Shown here in pieces: positions 15,515 to 22,600 of a DNA stretch of 23,931 bases. Where the stretch lies: positions 1-23,931 of the forward strand of contig CAKRWZ010000025.1 in NCBI GenBank assembly GCA_934418295.1. Direction: 5' to 3'. The position numbers were made by a program, and so were the translations under genes. The stretch's first letter is position 1; each line of letters opens with the position of its first letter. Below the pieces are notes generated by a model. That model was not told the origin of the DNA. It ran no database searches and saw nothing but the letters and a program-made list of their open reading frames with translations. This stretch comes from an uncultured Mediterraneibacter sp. GTDB taxonomy: Bacteria > Bacillota > Clostridia > Lachnospirales > Lachnospiraceae.

Positions 15515-15561
15515 CGCCTATATGTAGTGTGAAAACGAACAAAAATTTCAAAATGTTGGTA
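15515..15561 (-). promoter_or_regulatory. Tandem NrdR-box-like operators
   Basis: Read on the minus strand, TACCAACATTTTGAAA (15561-15546) and ACACTACATATAGGCG (15530-15515) are separated by exactly 15 bp. NrdR boxes have a consensus of roughly acaCwAtATaTwGtgt and occur in pairs 15-16 bp apart. Both sites match the core positions C4, w5, A6, A8, T9, T11, w12 and G13; the outer bases of one half of each are degenerate. They lie just after the -10 box, covering the predicted start of transcription, which suits repression by NrdR when (d)ATP is plentiful. Confidence 0.62.
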
Positions 15562-15566
15562 TTTCT

Positions 15567-15594
15567 ATCATATCTGATTTTGGTAAAATGTCAA
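15567..15594 (-). promoter_or_regulatory. nrdDG promoter
   Basis: TTGACA (15594-15589) and TATGAT (15572-15567) with a 16-bp spacer on the minus strand. The -35 box is a perfect consensus match. The predicted start is near 15560, inside the upstream NrdR-like box. Confidence 0.8.
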
Positions 15595-15604
15595 GACGTA
15601 AATA

Positions 15605-15642
15605 AAAAATATCGGTGACATAAATAAAAATATCAATGACAT
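15605..15642. repeat. Direct repeats between the divergent nrdD and amidohydrolase promoters
   Basis: AAAAATATCGGTGACAT (15605-15621) and AAAAATATCAATGACAT (15626-15642) differ at two positions and repeat with a 21-bp period, two helical turns. A third degenerate copy, TAAAATGTCAAGACGT (around 15584-15599), covers the nrdD -35 box. The arrangement looks like binding sites for a regulator; which one is unknown. Confidence 0.5.
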
Positions 15643-15696
15643 TTTCAGGAGAAGCTCCGAGAAAACACAGGACTGAGGCAAAAAGGAAAAAGAAAA

Positions 15697-15725
15697 TTGT
15701 AATTTTAATCTGTGACGTGTAAAAT
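15697..15725 (+). promoter_or_regulatory. Promoter of the amidohydrolase gene
   Basis: TTGTAA (15697-15702) and TAAAAT (15720-15725) with a 17-bp spacer, about 27 bp before the ATG. The ribosome binding site AAGGAG lies in the short leader. Confidence 0.6.
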
Positions 15726-15751
15726 GAAAAAAAAAAGGAAAGGAGATCGTT

Positions 15752-17323
15752 ATGACGGTTTACAAAGGAGCAATTTTGACGTGTGATGAAAAAAACACAG
15801 TGGTACAATATCTTGTAGAGCGAGAAGGAAGGATTTTATATACGGGAGAAGAGCTGCCGGAGGAGTTTCAAAAAGAAACACTGACAGAGCTTGGAAAAAG
15901 AGCTTTGATTCCGTCTTTTGCGGACAGCCATATTCATTTTGCCAGCTATGCAACCTTTCACGCAGGACTGAACGTAGCGGAAGCCAAGAATAATCCGGAG
16001 ATCCTGCGGATGCTGAAAGCGCATGCGCAAAAATGTAAGGATAAGATTCTGTTAGGCTTCGGGGCATCCCCTTATTCGGTAGAAGAAGGACGCCTGGTTA
16101 ACCGTCGTGAGCTGGACAGCGTATGTCCGGACCGACCGGTGTTTCTGGTTAAGTATGACGGGCACGCCTGTGTGGTCAACACGGCACTTTTGGAAAAATT
16201 GCAGAAAAAGATCAAAGATTTCAGAAATCTCAGAGGGTATCATGAGGACACCGGGGAAATGAACCAGGATGCTTTCTTTGCGGTGTCGGATTTTGTGACC
16301 AATTCCATTCCTATTCTGACATTGGTGCGGAATATGCAGAAGGCGGCGAATCATATGGCCTCAAAAGGAATCGGGATGATCCATACCGTAAGCGGCGTAG
16401 GCTTTACCAGAGATCTGGACGTGGATCTGGAGCGTTGGTTTGCCAAAGGACTTGGTAACGGGTTACAGATGAGAGTATTTTTCCAGACGATGGATGTGGA
16501 AAAGGTGAAAAAGAGAGCTCTGCCCAGGATCGGCGGCTGCTTTGCAACGGCATTGGATGGATGTTTCGGTTCCCGGGATGCGGCACTTTTGGAGCCTTAT
16601 GAACAGACAGAAAGCAAAGGGGTTCTTTATTATACAGATGAGCAGGTCATCGATTTTTGCAAAAGGGCAAACCGGGCAGGCTTACAGATCGAGATGCATG
16701 CCATAGGAGACGACGCCTTTCGGCAGGCTACAACAGCTCTGAAAGCTGCATTGGATGATTATCCGAGAAAAAATCATCGACATGCGATCATACATGCCTG
16801 TCTCCCTACCAAAGAGGGGATAGAGATTTGTGAAAAATACCAGATCTTGCTTCCGGTGCAGAGCGCATTTGTCAATTGGCTTCAAGAGCCGGATGCCTAT
16901 CTGCAGGAAATCCTGGGAGAGCGAAACGGGCGATTGAATCCGCTGCGGACATTTTGGGATCACGGGATTCTTTTAAGCGCCGGATCCGATGCGCCTTGCA
17001 CGGAGCCGGATCCGATTCAGTGGATTCACAAAGCCTGCAACCATTCCGTCCCGGAGCAGGCGCTGAGTGTGTATGAAGCGCTCAGGATGTGTACTTATGG
17101 CGGATATTACACCAGCTTTGACGAAAAGGAGAGGGGCACTCTGGAGCCGGGAAAGATCGCCGATATGGTGATTTTGTCCGAAAATCCTTATCAAGTACCA
17201 AAAGAAGAATTAAAGCATATAAAAGTAGAACAGCTGTTGCTGCAGGGCAAACCTTATGAGCAGGTAAAACGGGGTCCCATCGGGCAGATTCTGAGAGGAA
17301 TGTGCAGCAAAGAAACCGTCTGA
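15752..17323 (+). CDS. Amidohydrolase family protein (YtcJ-like, Amidohydro_3)
   Basis: 523 residues, a metal-dependent hydrolase of the amidohydrolase superfamily, group 3, probably cytosolic. The N-terminal beta-sandwich strand YKGAILTCDE leads into a TIM barrel with metal-binding motifs SHIHF (His60, His62), HAIGDDA (His316), HACL (His348) and SDAPCTEPDP (Asp413). The C-terminal strand GTLEPGKIADMVIL is the standard closing feature of the family. Members act on N-acyl amino acids, exo-enzyme amides or cyclic ureides; the actual substrate cannot be inferred. ATG at 15752 follows AAGGAG by 6 nt and the gene has its own promoter. It reads away from nrdD. The next gene has a separate promoter, so an operon is not required. 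Confidence 0.87.
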   Translation: MTVYKGAILTCDEKNTVVQYLVEREGRILYTGEELPEEFQKETLTELGKRALIPSFADSHIHFASYATFHAGLNVAEAKNNPEILRMLKAHAQKCKDKILLGFGASPYSVEEGRLVNRRELDSVCPDRPVFLVKYDGHACVVNTALLEKLQKKIKDFRNLRGYHEDTGEMNQDAFFAVSDFVTNSIPILTLVRNMQKAANHMASKGIGMIHTVSGVGFTRDLDVDLERWFAKGLGNGLQMRVFFQTMDVEKVKKRALPRIGGCFATALDGCFGSRDAALLEPYEQTESKGVLYYTDEQVIDFCKRANRAGLQIEMHAIGDDAFRQATTALKAALDDYPRKNHRHAIIHACLPTKEGIEICEKYQILLPVQSAFVNWLQEPDAYLQEILGERNGRLNPLRTFWDHGILLSAGSDAPCTEPDPIQWIHKACNHSVPEQALSVYEALRMCTYGGYYTSFDEKERGTLEPGKIADMVILSENPYQVPKEELKHIKVEQLLLQGKPYEQVKRGPIGQILRGMCSKETV

Positions 17324-17371
17324 AAAACAGAAGCGTTGTGAAAACAGAAGGGTACTTTCTTCTCTGAAGTG

Positions 17372-17380
17372 TGATATAAT
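17372..17380 (+). promoter_or_regulatory. Extended -10 promoter for the methyltransferase
   Basis: TG one base before a perfect TATAAT (17375-17380) forms an extended -10 element. No good -35 box is visible. It lies about 95 bp before the methyltransferase start and downstream of the amidohydrolase stop. Confidence 0.5.
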
Positions 17381-17475
17381 AAATATGATGACGGAGAAAA
17401 AGACCGGCAGAGAAAATGAAACAAAAGAAAAAGGAGGGTAGATCGTTGTAGCGGGCAGGAAAAGAAGGTAAAATT

Positions 17476-18138
17476 ATGAAAAAGAATTATGAAAAAGAAA
17501 AAAGACAGCAGGAGATCACCAGAGCCGGAAATCCCCGAAAACCACAGGGAGAAGAGGGTGTGCAGATGTTGCAGCGGATGAACCGGAGTCATTTTGAACT
17601 GACGGACTGGGCGCTCAGATATCTGGAGCTGGAGGATGGCGATCAGGTGCTGGACATCGGCTGCGGAGGAGGAGCAGCCTTGAAAAACATGTCGGAGCGT
17701 ATTGCAAGCGGTCATCTGACCGGTGTGGATTATTCGGAGGTGTCCGTCCGATTATCCAAAGAAACCAACGCAGAGGACATAAAAAGGGACAAAATGGAAA
17801 TACTGGGAGCATCGGTGGAGAAGCTTCCGTTTCGGGATGAAAGATTCGATAAGATTATTACGGTGGAAAGCTTTTATTTCTGGCCGGATCCCGAGGAAAA
17901 CCTGAAAGAGGTTTTCAGAGTATTGAAAAAGGGAGGAGCCTTTCTTCTGGTGGCGGATATTTATCAGAAAGAAGGACTGAAAGCAGACGTGCTGGAGACG
18001 GTGAAGGAGTATCATCTCCTGAATCCGACAAGGGAGGAGTTCGGAGAAATGTTTCGGCAGGCAGGCTTTCAAAATATAGAAATCCATACAAAAGAAAGCG
18101 AAGACTGGATCTGTGTTTTGGGAAAAAGAGCAACGTGA
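17476..18138 (+). CDS. Class I SAM-dependent methyltransferase
   Basis: 220 residues. The N-terminal segment NPRKPQGEEGVQMLQRMN is shared by a group of small Firmicutes methyltransferases. The Rossmann core has motif I VLDIGCGGGAAL (about residues 55-66), an acidic ribose-binding GVDYSE, EKLPFRDERFD (motif II-like) and RVLKKGGAFLLV (motif III). This is the UbiE/Methyltransf_11 type that transfers a methyl group from S-adenosylmethionine. Substrate unknown. The ribosome binding site is modest (AAGAAGG). It stands between an amidohydrolase and a phosphatase, each with its own promoter signal, so neighbours give little hint of its role. Confidence 0.86.
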   Translation: MKKNYEKEKRQQEITRAGNPRKPQGEEGVQMLQRMNRSHFELTDWALRYLELEDGDQVLDIGCGGGAALKNMSERIASGHLTGVDYSEVSVRLSKETNAEDIKRDKMEILGASVEKLPFRDERFDKIITVESFYFWPDPEENLKEVFRVLKKGGAFLLVADIYQKEGLKADVLETVKEYHLLNPTREEFGEMFRQAGFQNIEIHTKESEDWICVLGKRAT

Positions 18139-18195
18139 GTGCCGGGAAAAGAAAAAAATGTTTCTATTAGTTAGGCATTTGAGACAAAAACCGGA

Positions 18196-18224
18196 TTTTA
18201 CACGAATTTGTCATGAATTTATCA
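18196..18224 (+). promoter_or_regulatory. Three PhoP/PhoB-like direct half-sites upstream of the HAD phosphatase
   Basis: TTTTACA (18196-18202), TTTGTCA (18207-18213) and TTTATCA (18218-18224) fit TTTnnCA, each separated by exactly 4 bp (11-bp period). Tandem 7-bp repeats at 11-bp spacing are the layout used by PhoB/PhoP-type response regulators. They lie roughly 45-75 bp before the predicted start of transcription. Confidence 0.42.
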
Positions 18225-18253
18225 CAAAAAAAGGCTTTTTTTCAGGGAATTTA

Positions 18254-18262
18254 TGCTATACT
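18254..18262 (+). promoter_or_regulatory. Extended -10 promoter of the HAD phosphatase
   Basis: TG (18254-18255), one base, then TATACT (18257-18262) form an extended -10. The -35 region is only a T-run, which would fit a promoter that needs an activator bound at the sites just upstream. Confidence 0.55.
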
Positions 18263-18321
18263 ATGGTCTTGTACAGATTAAAAAATGATAAAAAAGATGA
18301 AGGTATGGTGGAGGTAATAAA

Positions 18322-19176
18322 TTGAAGAAGTTATTAAGTAAAAAAGGTTTTATCTGTGATATGGATGGTGTCATCTATCACGGAAATAAACTGCTTCCGG
18401 GTGTAAAGGAGTTTTTGAACTGGCTGAAGGACAGCGGAAAGCACTTTCTGTTTTTAACCAATTCCAGCCAGTATACTCCAAAGGAATTGCAGCAGAAGCT
18501 GGAACGGCTGGGACTGGATGTGGATGAGTCCCATTTTTATACGAGTGCACTGGCTACGGCACGTTTTCTGGACAGTCAGAAGCCGGGATGCAGCGCTTAC
18601 GTAATGGGAGAGCACGGATTGCAGAATGCATTGTATGAGATGGGGATTACATACAACGATGTAAACCCGGATTATGTAGTAGTCAGTGAGCCCAGAGGCT
18701 ACAATTTGGAGATGATCACAAAGGCTATCCGTCTGGTCAATGCAGGAGCCAAATTGATCGGAACCAGCTGGGATGTAGTGGATCCGGTGGAAAACGGAAT
18801 CGCTCCGGTGTGTCGTGCACTGGTAGCGCCGATTGAGCTGGCGACCGGGAAAAAAGCTTATTATGTAGGAAAACCAAATCCGTTAATGATGCGTACCGGA
18901 CTTCGCATGCTGGGAGTCCATTCAGAGGACGCAGCGATCATCGGAGACCGGATGGATACGGACATGATTGCAGGGATCGAATCCGGTATCGACACGGCAC
19001 TGGTGCTTTCCGGAGTGACCAGCTTGGAGGATTGCCAGCAGTTCCCTTACAGACCGCGTTTGATCCTGAACGGTGTAGGGGATATCGCGAAGGCAGCAGC
19101 TGAGGCGGAAGCCAAAAAAGAAAAGCACGAGAAGCACGACAAACACGACAAGCACAATCACGATAAAGAAAAATAA
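18322..19176 (+). CDS. NagD-type HAD-IIA phosphatase with histidine-rich tail
   Basis: 284 residues. The start is TTG (18322), 7 nt after GGTGGAGG; no ATG fits. HAD motifs are DMDGV (nucleophile Asp14, acid Asp16), TNSS (motif II), KPNP (motif III lysine) and GDRMDTD (motif IV), with the large C2 cap between motifs II and III. This is the NagD/p-nitrophenylphosphatase group, which acts on nucleotides or sugar phosphates in the cytosol with Mg2+. After the core, residues 262-284 form an unusual tail of Lys/Glu/Ala followed by K-H-E/D/N triplets with five histidines, typical of a metal-binding or disordered appendage and not part of the usual family length (about 250-265). It is preceded by PhoP/PhoB-like repeats and an extended -10 promoter. 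Confidence 0.9.
   Translation: MKKLLSKKGFICDMDGVIYHGNKLLPGVKEFLNWLKDSGKHFLFLTNSSQYTPKELQQKLERLGLDVDESHFYTSALATARFLDSQKPGCSAYVMGEHGLQNALYEMGITYNDVNPDYVVVSEPRGYNLEMITKAIRLVNAGAKLIGTSWDVVDPVENGIAPVCRALVAPIELATGKKAYYVGKPNPLMMRTGLRMLGVHSEDAAIIGDRMDTDMIAGIESGIDTALVLSGVTSLEDCQQFPYRPRLILNGVGDIAKAAAEAEAKKEKHEKHDKHDKHNHDKEK
19123..19158 (+). repeat. 9-bp tandem repeat coding the K-H-D tail
   Basis: Four in-frame copies of AARCACGAN (19123-19131, 19132-19140, 19141-19149, 19150-19158) encode Lys-His-Glu/Asp/Asn units. Because the unit is a multiple of three, slipped-strand gain or loss would change tail length without breaking the frame. Confidence 0.8.
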
Positions 19177-19228
19177 AAAGTTTATAAAAAATCAAGCTAT
19201 AAAAAGCGAAACCAGATAAGATGCGGAC

Positions 19229-19257
19229 TTGACAAAGCTTTGAAAACGAAATAAAAT
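19229..19257 (+). promoter_or_regulatory. Strong promoter for the structured RNA/leader
   Basis: A perfect TTGACA (19229-19234), a 17-bp spacer and TAAAAT (19252-19257). A second, weaker candidate is TTGAAA (19270-19275) with TATAGT (19294-19299). Transcription would begin near 19264 or 19306. Confidence 0.75.
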
Positions 19258-19263
19258 TTGGTT

Positions 19264-19510
19264 GTACATTTGAAAGTGTAGAAATTTAAATAATATAGTA
19301 GTGAAACAGCTGCAAGTTGGCATGAAAGGAAAAGCCGTGTATTTCGGCACCGCCTCAGGCAAGGCCTTGAGCGAGTAGAAAGTCTACAAACCCCACTGTT
19401 TCCGAAGAAACATAAAAATGTTTTTGTTTTTTGGGGAGCGGTGCGCATTGAATAAAAATCATGAGGATGAAAAGAAATTCCCGAAAAGGGATTTCTTTTC
19501 ATCTTTTTTT
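19264..19510 (+). ncRNA. Candidate structured non-coding RNA or 5' leader, class not recognised
   Basis: This non-coding stretch lies between a strong promoter and a strong terminator. GAAACAG (19303-19309) pairs with CTGTTTC (19396-19402) to close a domain with three hairpins: GCCG/CGGC (19334-19337 with 19345-19348), CTCAGG/CCTTGAG (19354-19359 with 19366-19371) and GTAGA/TCTAC (19375-19379 with 19383-19387). Outside this domain, TGGGGAGCGGTGC (19432-19444) can pair with GCACCGC (19347-19353) and CCCCA (19391-19395), which would make a pseudoknot. An A-U hairpin (AAACAT/ATGTTT, 19408-19423) followed by T-rich sequence lies between. I could not match it to c-di-GMP, cobalamin, T-box, c-di-AMP, tmRNA, SRP RNA or RNase P signatures. 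It could be a small RNA, or a riboswitch-like leader of the Big2 gene that starts 133 bases later. Confidence 0.55.
19466..19510 (+). terminator. Very strong intrinsic terminator of the RNA
   Basis: GATGAAAAGAAAT plus CCC (19466-19482, one bulged T) pairs with GGGATTTCTTTTCATC (19488-19503) around a GAAAA loop, a 16-bp stem followed by seven T (19504-19510). Confidence 0.93.
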
Positions 19511-19642
19511 GTTGCCGTGCGTCCGGAGGAAGCTGCCGGTGGCAGGTTCTGTAGGTGCAGTGATGAGTGAAATTATCCGTCGAAGGACGGTTTATTATAT
19601 AGATTTTTTAACTTTTGATATTGTAATAAAAAGGAGAAGAGA
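19511..19642. other. Spacer between terminator and Big2 gene
   Basis: It contains a small hairpin, CCGTC (19577-19581) with GACGG (19586-19590), followed by TTTATTATATAG, and the ribosome binding site AAGGAG at 19631-19636. No clear -35/-10 pair is visible here, so the next gene may depend on read-through of the upstream terminator. Confidence 0.4.
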
Positions 19643-22600
19643 ATGAGGAAAAAAGGGAAAAAGCTTTTATTGCTGTTTCTTGCCTTAACGTTGGTATTCA
19701 GTACAGCGACGTTGACGGCGATGGCAAAAAAAGCATCTGCCGAAACATCCGTATCGACTGCTTCTGAGGACAAGGCACCGGAGCCGGTGTTCATGTCGGA
19801 TCATTGGGCACTTCAAGGTGCTTCCAGAGTGTACTACACGGATTCCACGAGTATTGAACGGCTTTATATCTTACTGAAAACTAATACGGCAAAATATACT
19901 CTGGATACGTTGACTCTGGAGTGGCAGGTTTCAGAGGATGGACAAAACTTTAAAGCAATCGAAGGTGCAGACAATACTTTCGCTTCGGCTACTTATCTGC
20001 GAAGCAATTATACACCGGAAATCTCTGTGGGAGAGACCAAGTATTACCGGGCAAAGATCACCAACAAAGGCCTGGTAGAAGGCATGACCCCTTGTACGGT
20101 ATACACCCATGTTGCCAAGATCGTTTACCGGAACATCCCGCAGCCTTATCTGGGAATCGAACAGGCACAGGTGCGGCAAAGTGACGGTACGCTGGCGGCA
20201 GATGCAAATTTAAAGATCACCTTATCTGCCAGTGGCGGAAGTCTGCCGAAAAAAATCACGAATTTCGGATGTTTTCAGGGGAATTTAGCGCAATTTTTGG
20301 AGACAGCATGGAATCATGATCAATATATTTTCAAAGGCTGGCAGATCGCAGACAAGTTCTACGACGGAACAAAATCCAAGGAAAACGCTGTCAAGGCGGG
20401 ACCGGATGACCAAGAAGAACTGAAAGCGTGTTTGCCGCGAGAAGGGTGGCATGTGGAGTTCTATTTTGAAAATGGAACTTACTATGTACAATATGGCGGA
20501 GAAGTATCACAAGACGGGCCGCAGACTATTTTAAAACTGGTACCGGTATTTGAAAAACAGACGGATATGGCTTACCAGATCAATCTGGTTCAAACCGGAG
20601 GCGGCACCGTATCACAGCTGCGCGGTATCGGAGAAACTCATACGCTGATCGCCACGCCGTCCAGCAAGCTTTATCAGTTTGTGAGATGGGAGAAATCTAC
20701 AGACGGAGAAACCTGGACGAAAATTGACGGGGGAGCACGTACGGATGTGACCCTGACAGAAAACACGACTTATCGTGCGATCTTTGAATGCCCTTATAAG
20801 GTAGATAAACTGGAAGTTTCTGAGTATGCCCTGCAATCGGAAGGAGACAGCTGGTTTATCAATGCACAGATCAAGATGAATCAGGCAGTCCCGACGGATA
20901 CGTTCTTTAAGGTGCGGGCTTATGAGGGAGATACGGCAAACGAAGAAAATCTGCTGGGAGAATACAGAGTAAGACTATGGCAGGGAGACGTTGACGAGAT
21001 TAAGAAGGTTGTCTTGACCAAGCGTCCGTCCAGCCCGACTGCCAAGATCCTTCTGGTATCGGAGATGGAAGCAAGCGGTACGACAGCTCAGGATACGTAT
21101 GAGCTGAAGGGAACCTTGGATGTCACTCCTGCGACAGTAGATGCAGAGACCTATGAAACTGCTTTTATGGGTGCCAAGCCGGCAGAGATCCAGCTGAGCG
21201 TTTCCGGTTCACCTGAGGTAAAGAGTGTGCTGTGGTCCGGGGGTACCGGCTCTGCGACAGGCAGCAACAACTGTATGATCAATGAACACACCGGTCTGGT
21301 CACTTACAGTGCATATACGAGCAACCGAAGCGTTGATTTTACGGCGAAAGCCGGAGACGGTCGTATCGCAGAGGGCGAAGTTAACTTTAAGATGACCGGC
21401 TTTGCTACGAAACTTTCCGCAGATAAGCTGGTAGTCGGAGAAGGTGAGACCAAAGAGTATCAGGCGACCAATACGAATGCGACCCTCAGCGTTTCCAGAC
21501 AGAGGATCACCATAGCTTCTTCTGACGAAAACGTTTTCAAGGCAGAATTTGTGACGAAAGAGGGAGCGAATCAATTCCAGCCAAAGGATATCTTAGATAA
21601 GGTCAAAATCACCGGTGTCGGAAAAGGAACTGCAAAGCTGACCATCGCTATCGGCGCAACAAACGGACGTACCTGGGAGTGGCCGGTCACTGTCCAAAGT
21701 GACAAAGAGGCGGTGACGGCAGTAACGCTTCCGGCGGAGCAAGAGCTGACACTGGGAGCAAGCATGGATCTGGAGGCTGCAGTAACCCCGGAGACTGCAG
21801 CGACGACTCTGAAATGGAGCAGCTCCAATGCCAAGATCGTAAAAGTAGAAGACGGCAAGATCACAGCACTGAAAAAGGGAAGCGCAGAGATCACCGTAGA
21901 AGCCAGTGATAAGCTGGGCAATACCGTCAAAGCCATCTGCAAGGTGACGGTAACAGAGCCGCCGTACAGCGTAGAGCTGTATGTGCCGAAGAAGACGGTG
22001 GGAGAAAACGGCCTGATGATATATCCGACCACAGGTGCGGATGAAAACGGAAAAGATACCTTTGATCCGGCTCAGGCAGTTGAAAACATTCAGGCAGATA
22101 CCGCCAGCAACAACTATTATGATATTTATACGGTGTCCCTGGAGGCAGGCACCTATTCCTACCGTGCAGTAGACAAAGACGGAAAGAACCTGGGCGGAGG
22201 ATCCTTCGCCTTCCCGAGCGGAAAAAGCGGTACTCTGGACGGACGTACATTCCGTGTGAATACGCGTCTGGCAGAAGTATCTGTGACCAACGAGGTGGAC
22301 GGTAAAAAGGGCGCTGTGGGAGACTTCACAGTTTCTCTGAGCAATGAAAACGGCGGCGTGACAGTAGGAGATCCTTATGTGAATGCAGACGGATATCCGA
22401 CCTATCCGGCACTTGTGTGTGCAAACGCTTCCAATCTGCCGTATTACCTGACAGTAGCTCCGACTGCGGAATATGCTGCAGCTAATAACGCCATGACTTA
22501 CAGAAAAGCGAATGTCAGTGTAGCAAAGGAAGCCTCCGCATTGTCCGTTCCGATTAAGCTGGAAACAGGAACTCTGACGATCAATGCACCGGCAGATGCG

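Noticed and set aside
15501..15516. Rex- or Fnr-like site (TTGTGAATAATCG) in the nrdD leader
   Set aside because: Only one half of the Rex palindrome is present, and the spacing and partner half-site do not fit.
15548..15808. 86-codon Phe-rich minus-strand frame upstream of nrdD
   Set aside because: It overlaps the nrdD promoter and the start of the amidohydrolase, has no ribosome binding site and reflects poly-A/T sequence.
18226..18247. A7-GGC-T7 inverted repeat after the methyltransferase as a terminator
   Set aside because: The stem is only A-T pairs with a 3-nt loop, too weak, and it overlaps the -35 region of the next promoter.
19303..19444. Known riboswitch or housekeeping RNA (c-di-GMP, cobalamin, T-box, c-di-AMP, tmRNA, SRP RNA, RNase P)
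   Set aside because: There is a loose resemblance to the cobalamin core (GGAAAAGCCG...CGGCACCGCC) and to T-box GGCACCGC, but the required B12 box, the specifier/antiterminator layout and other class signatures are missing.
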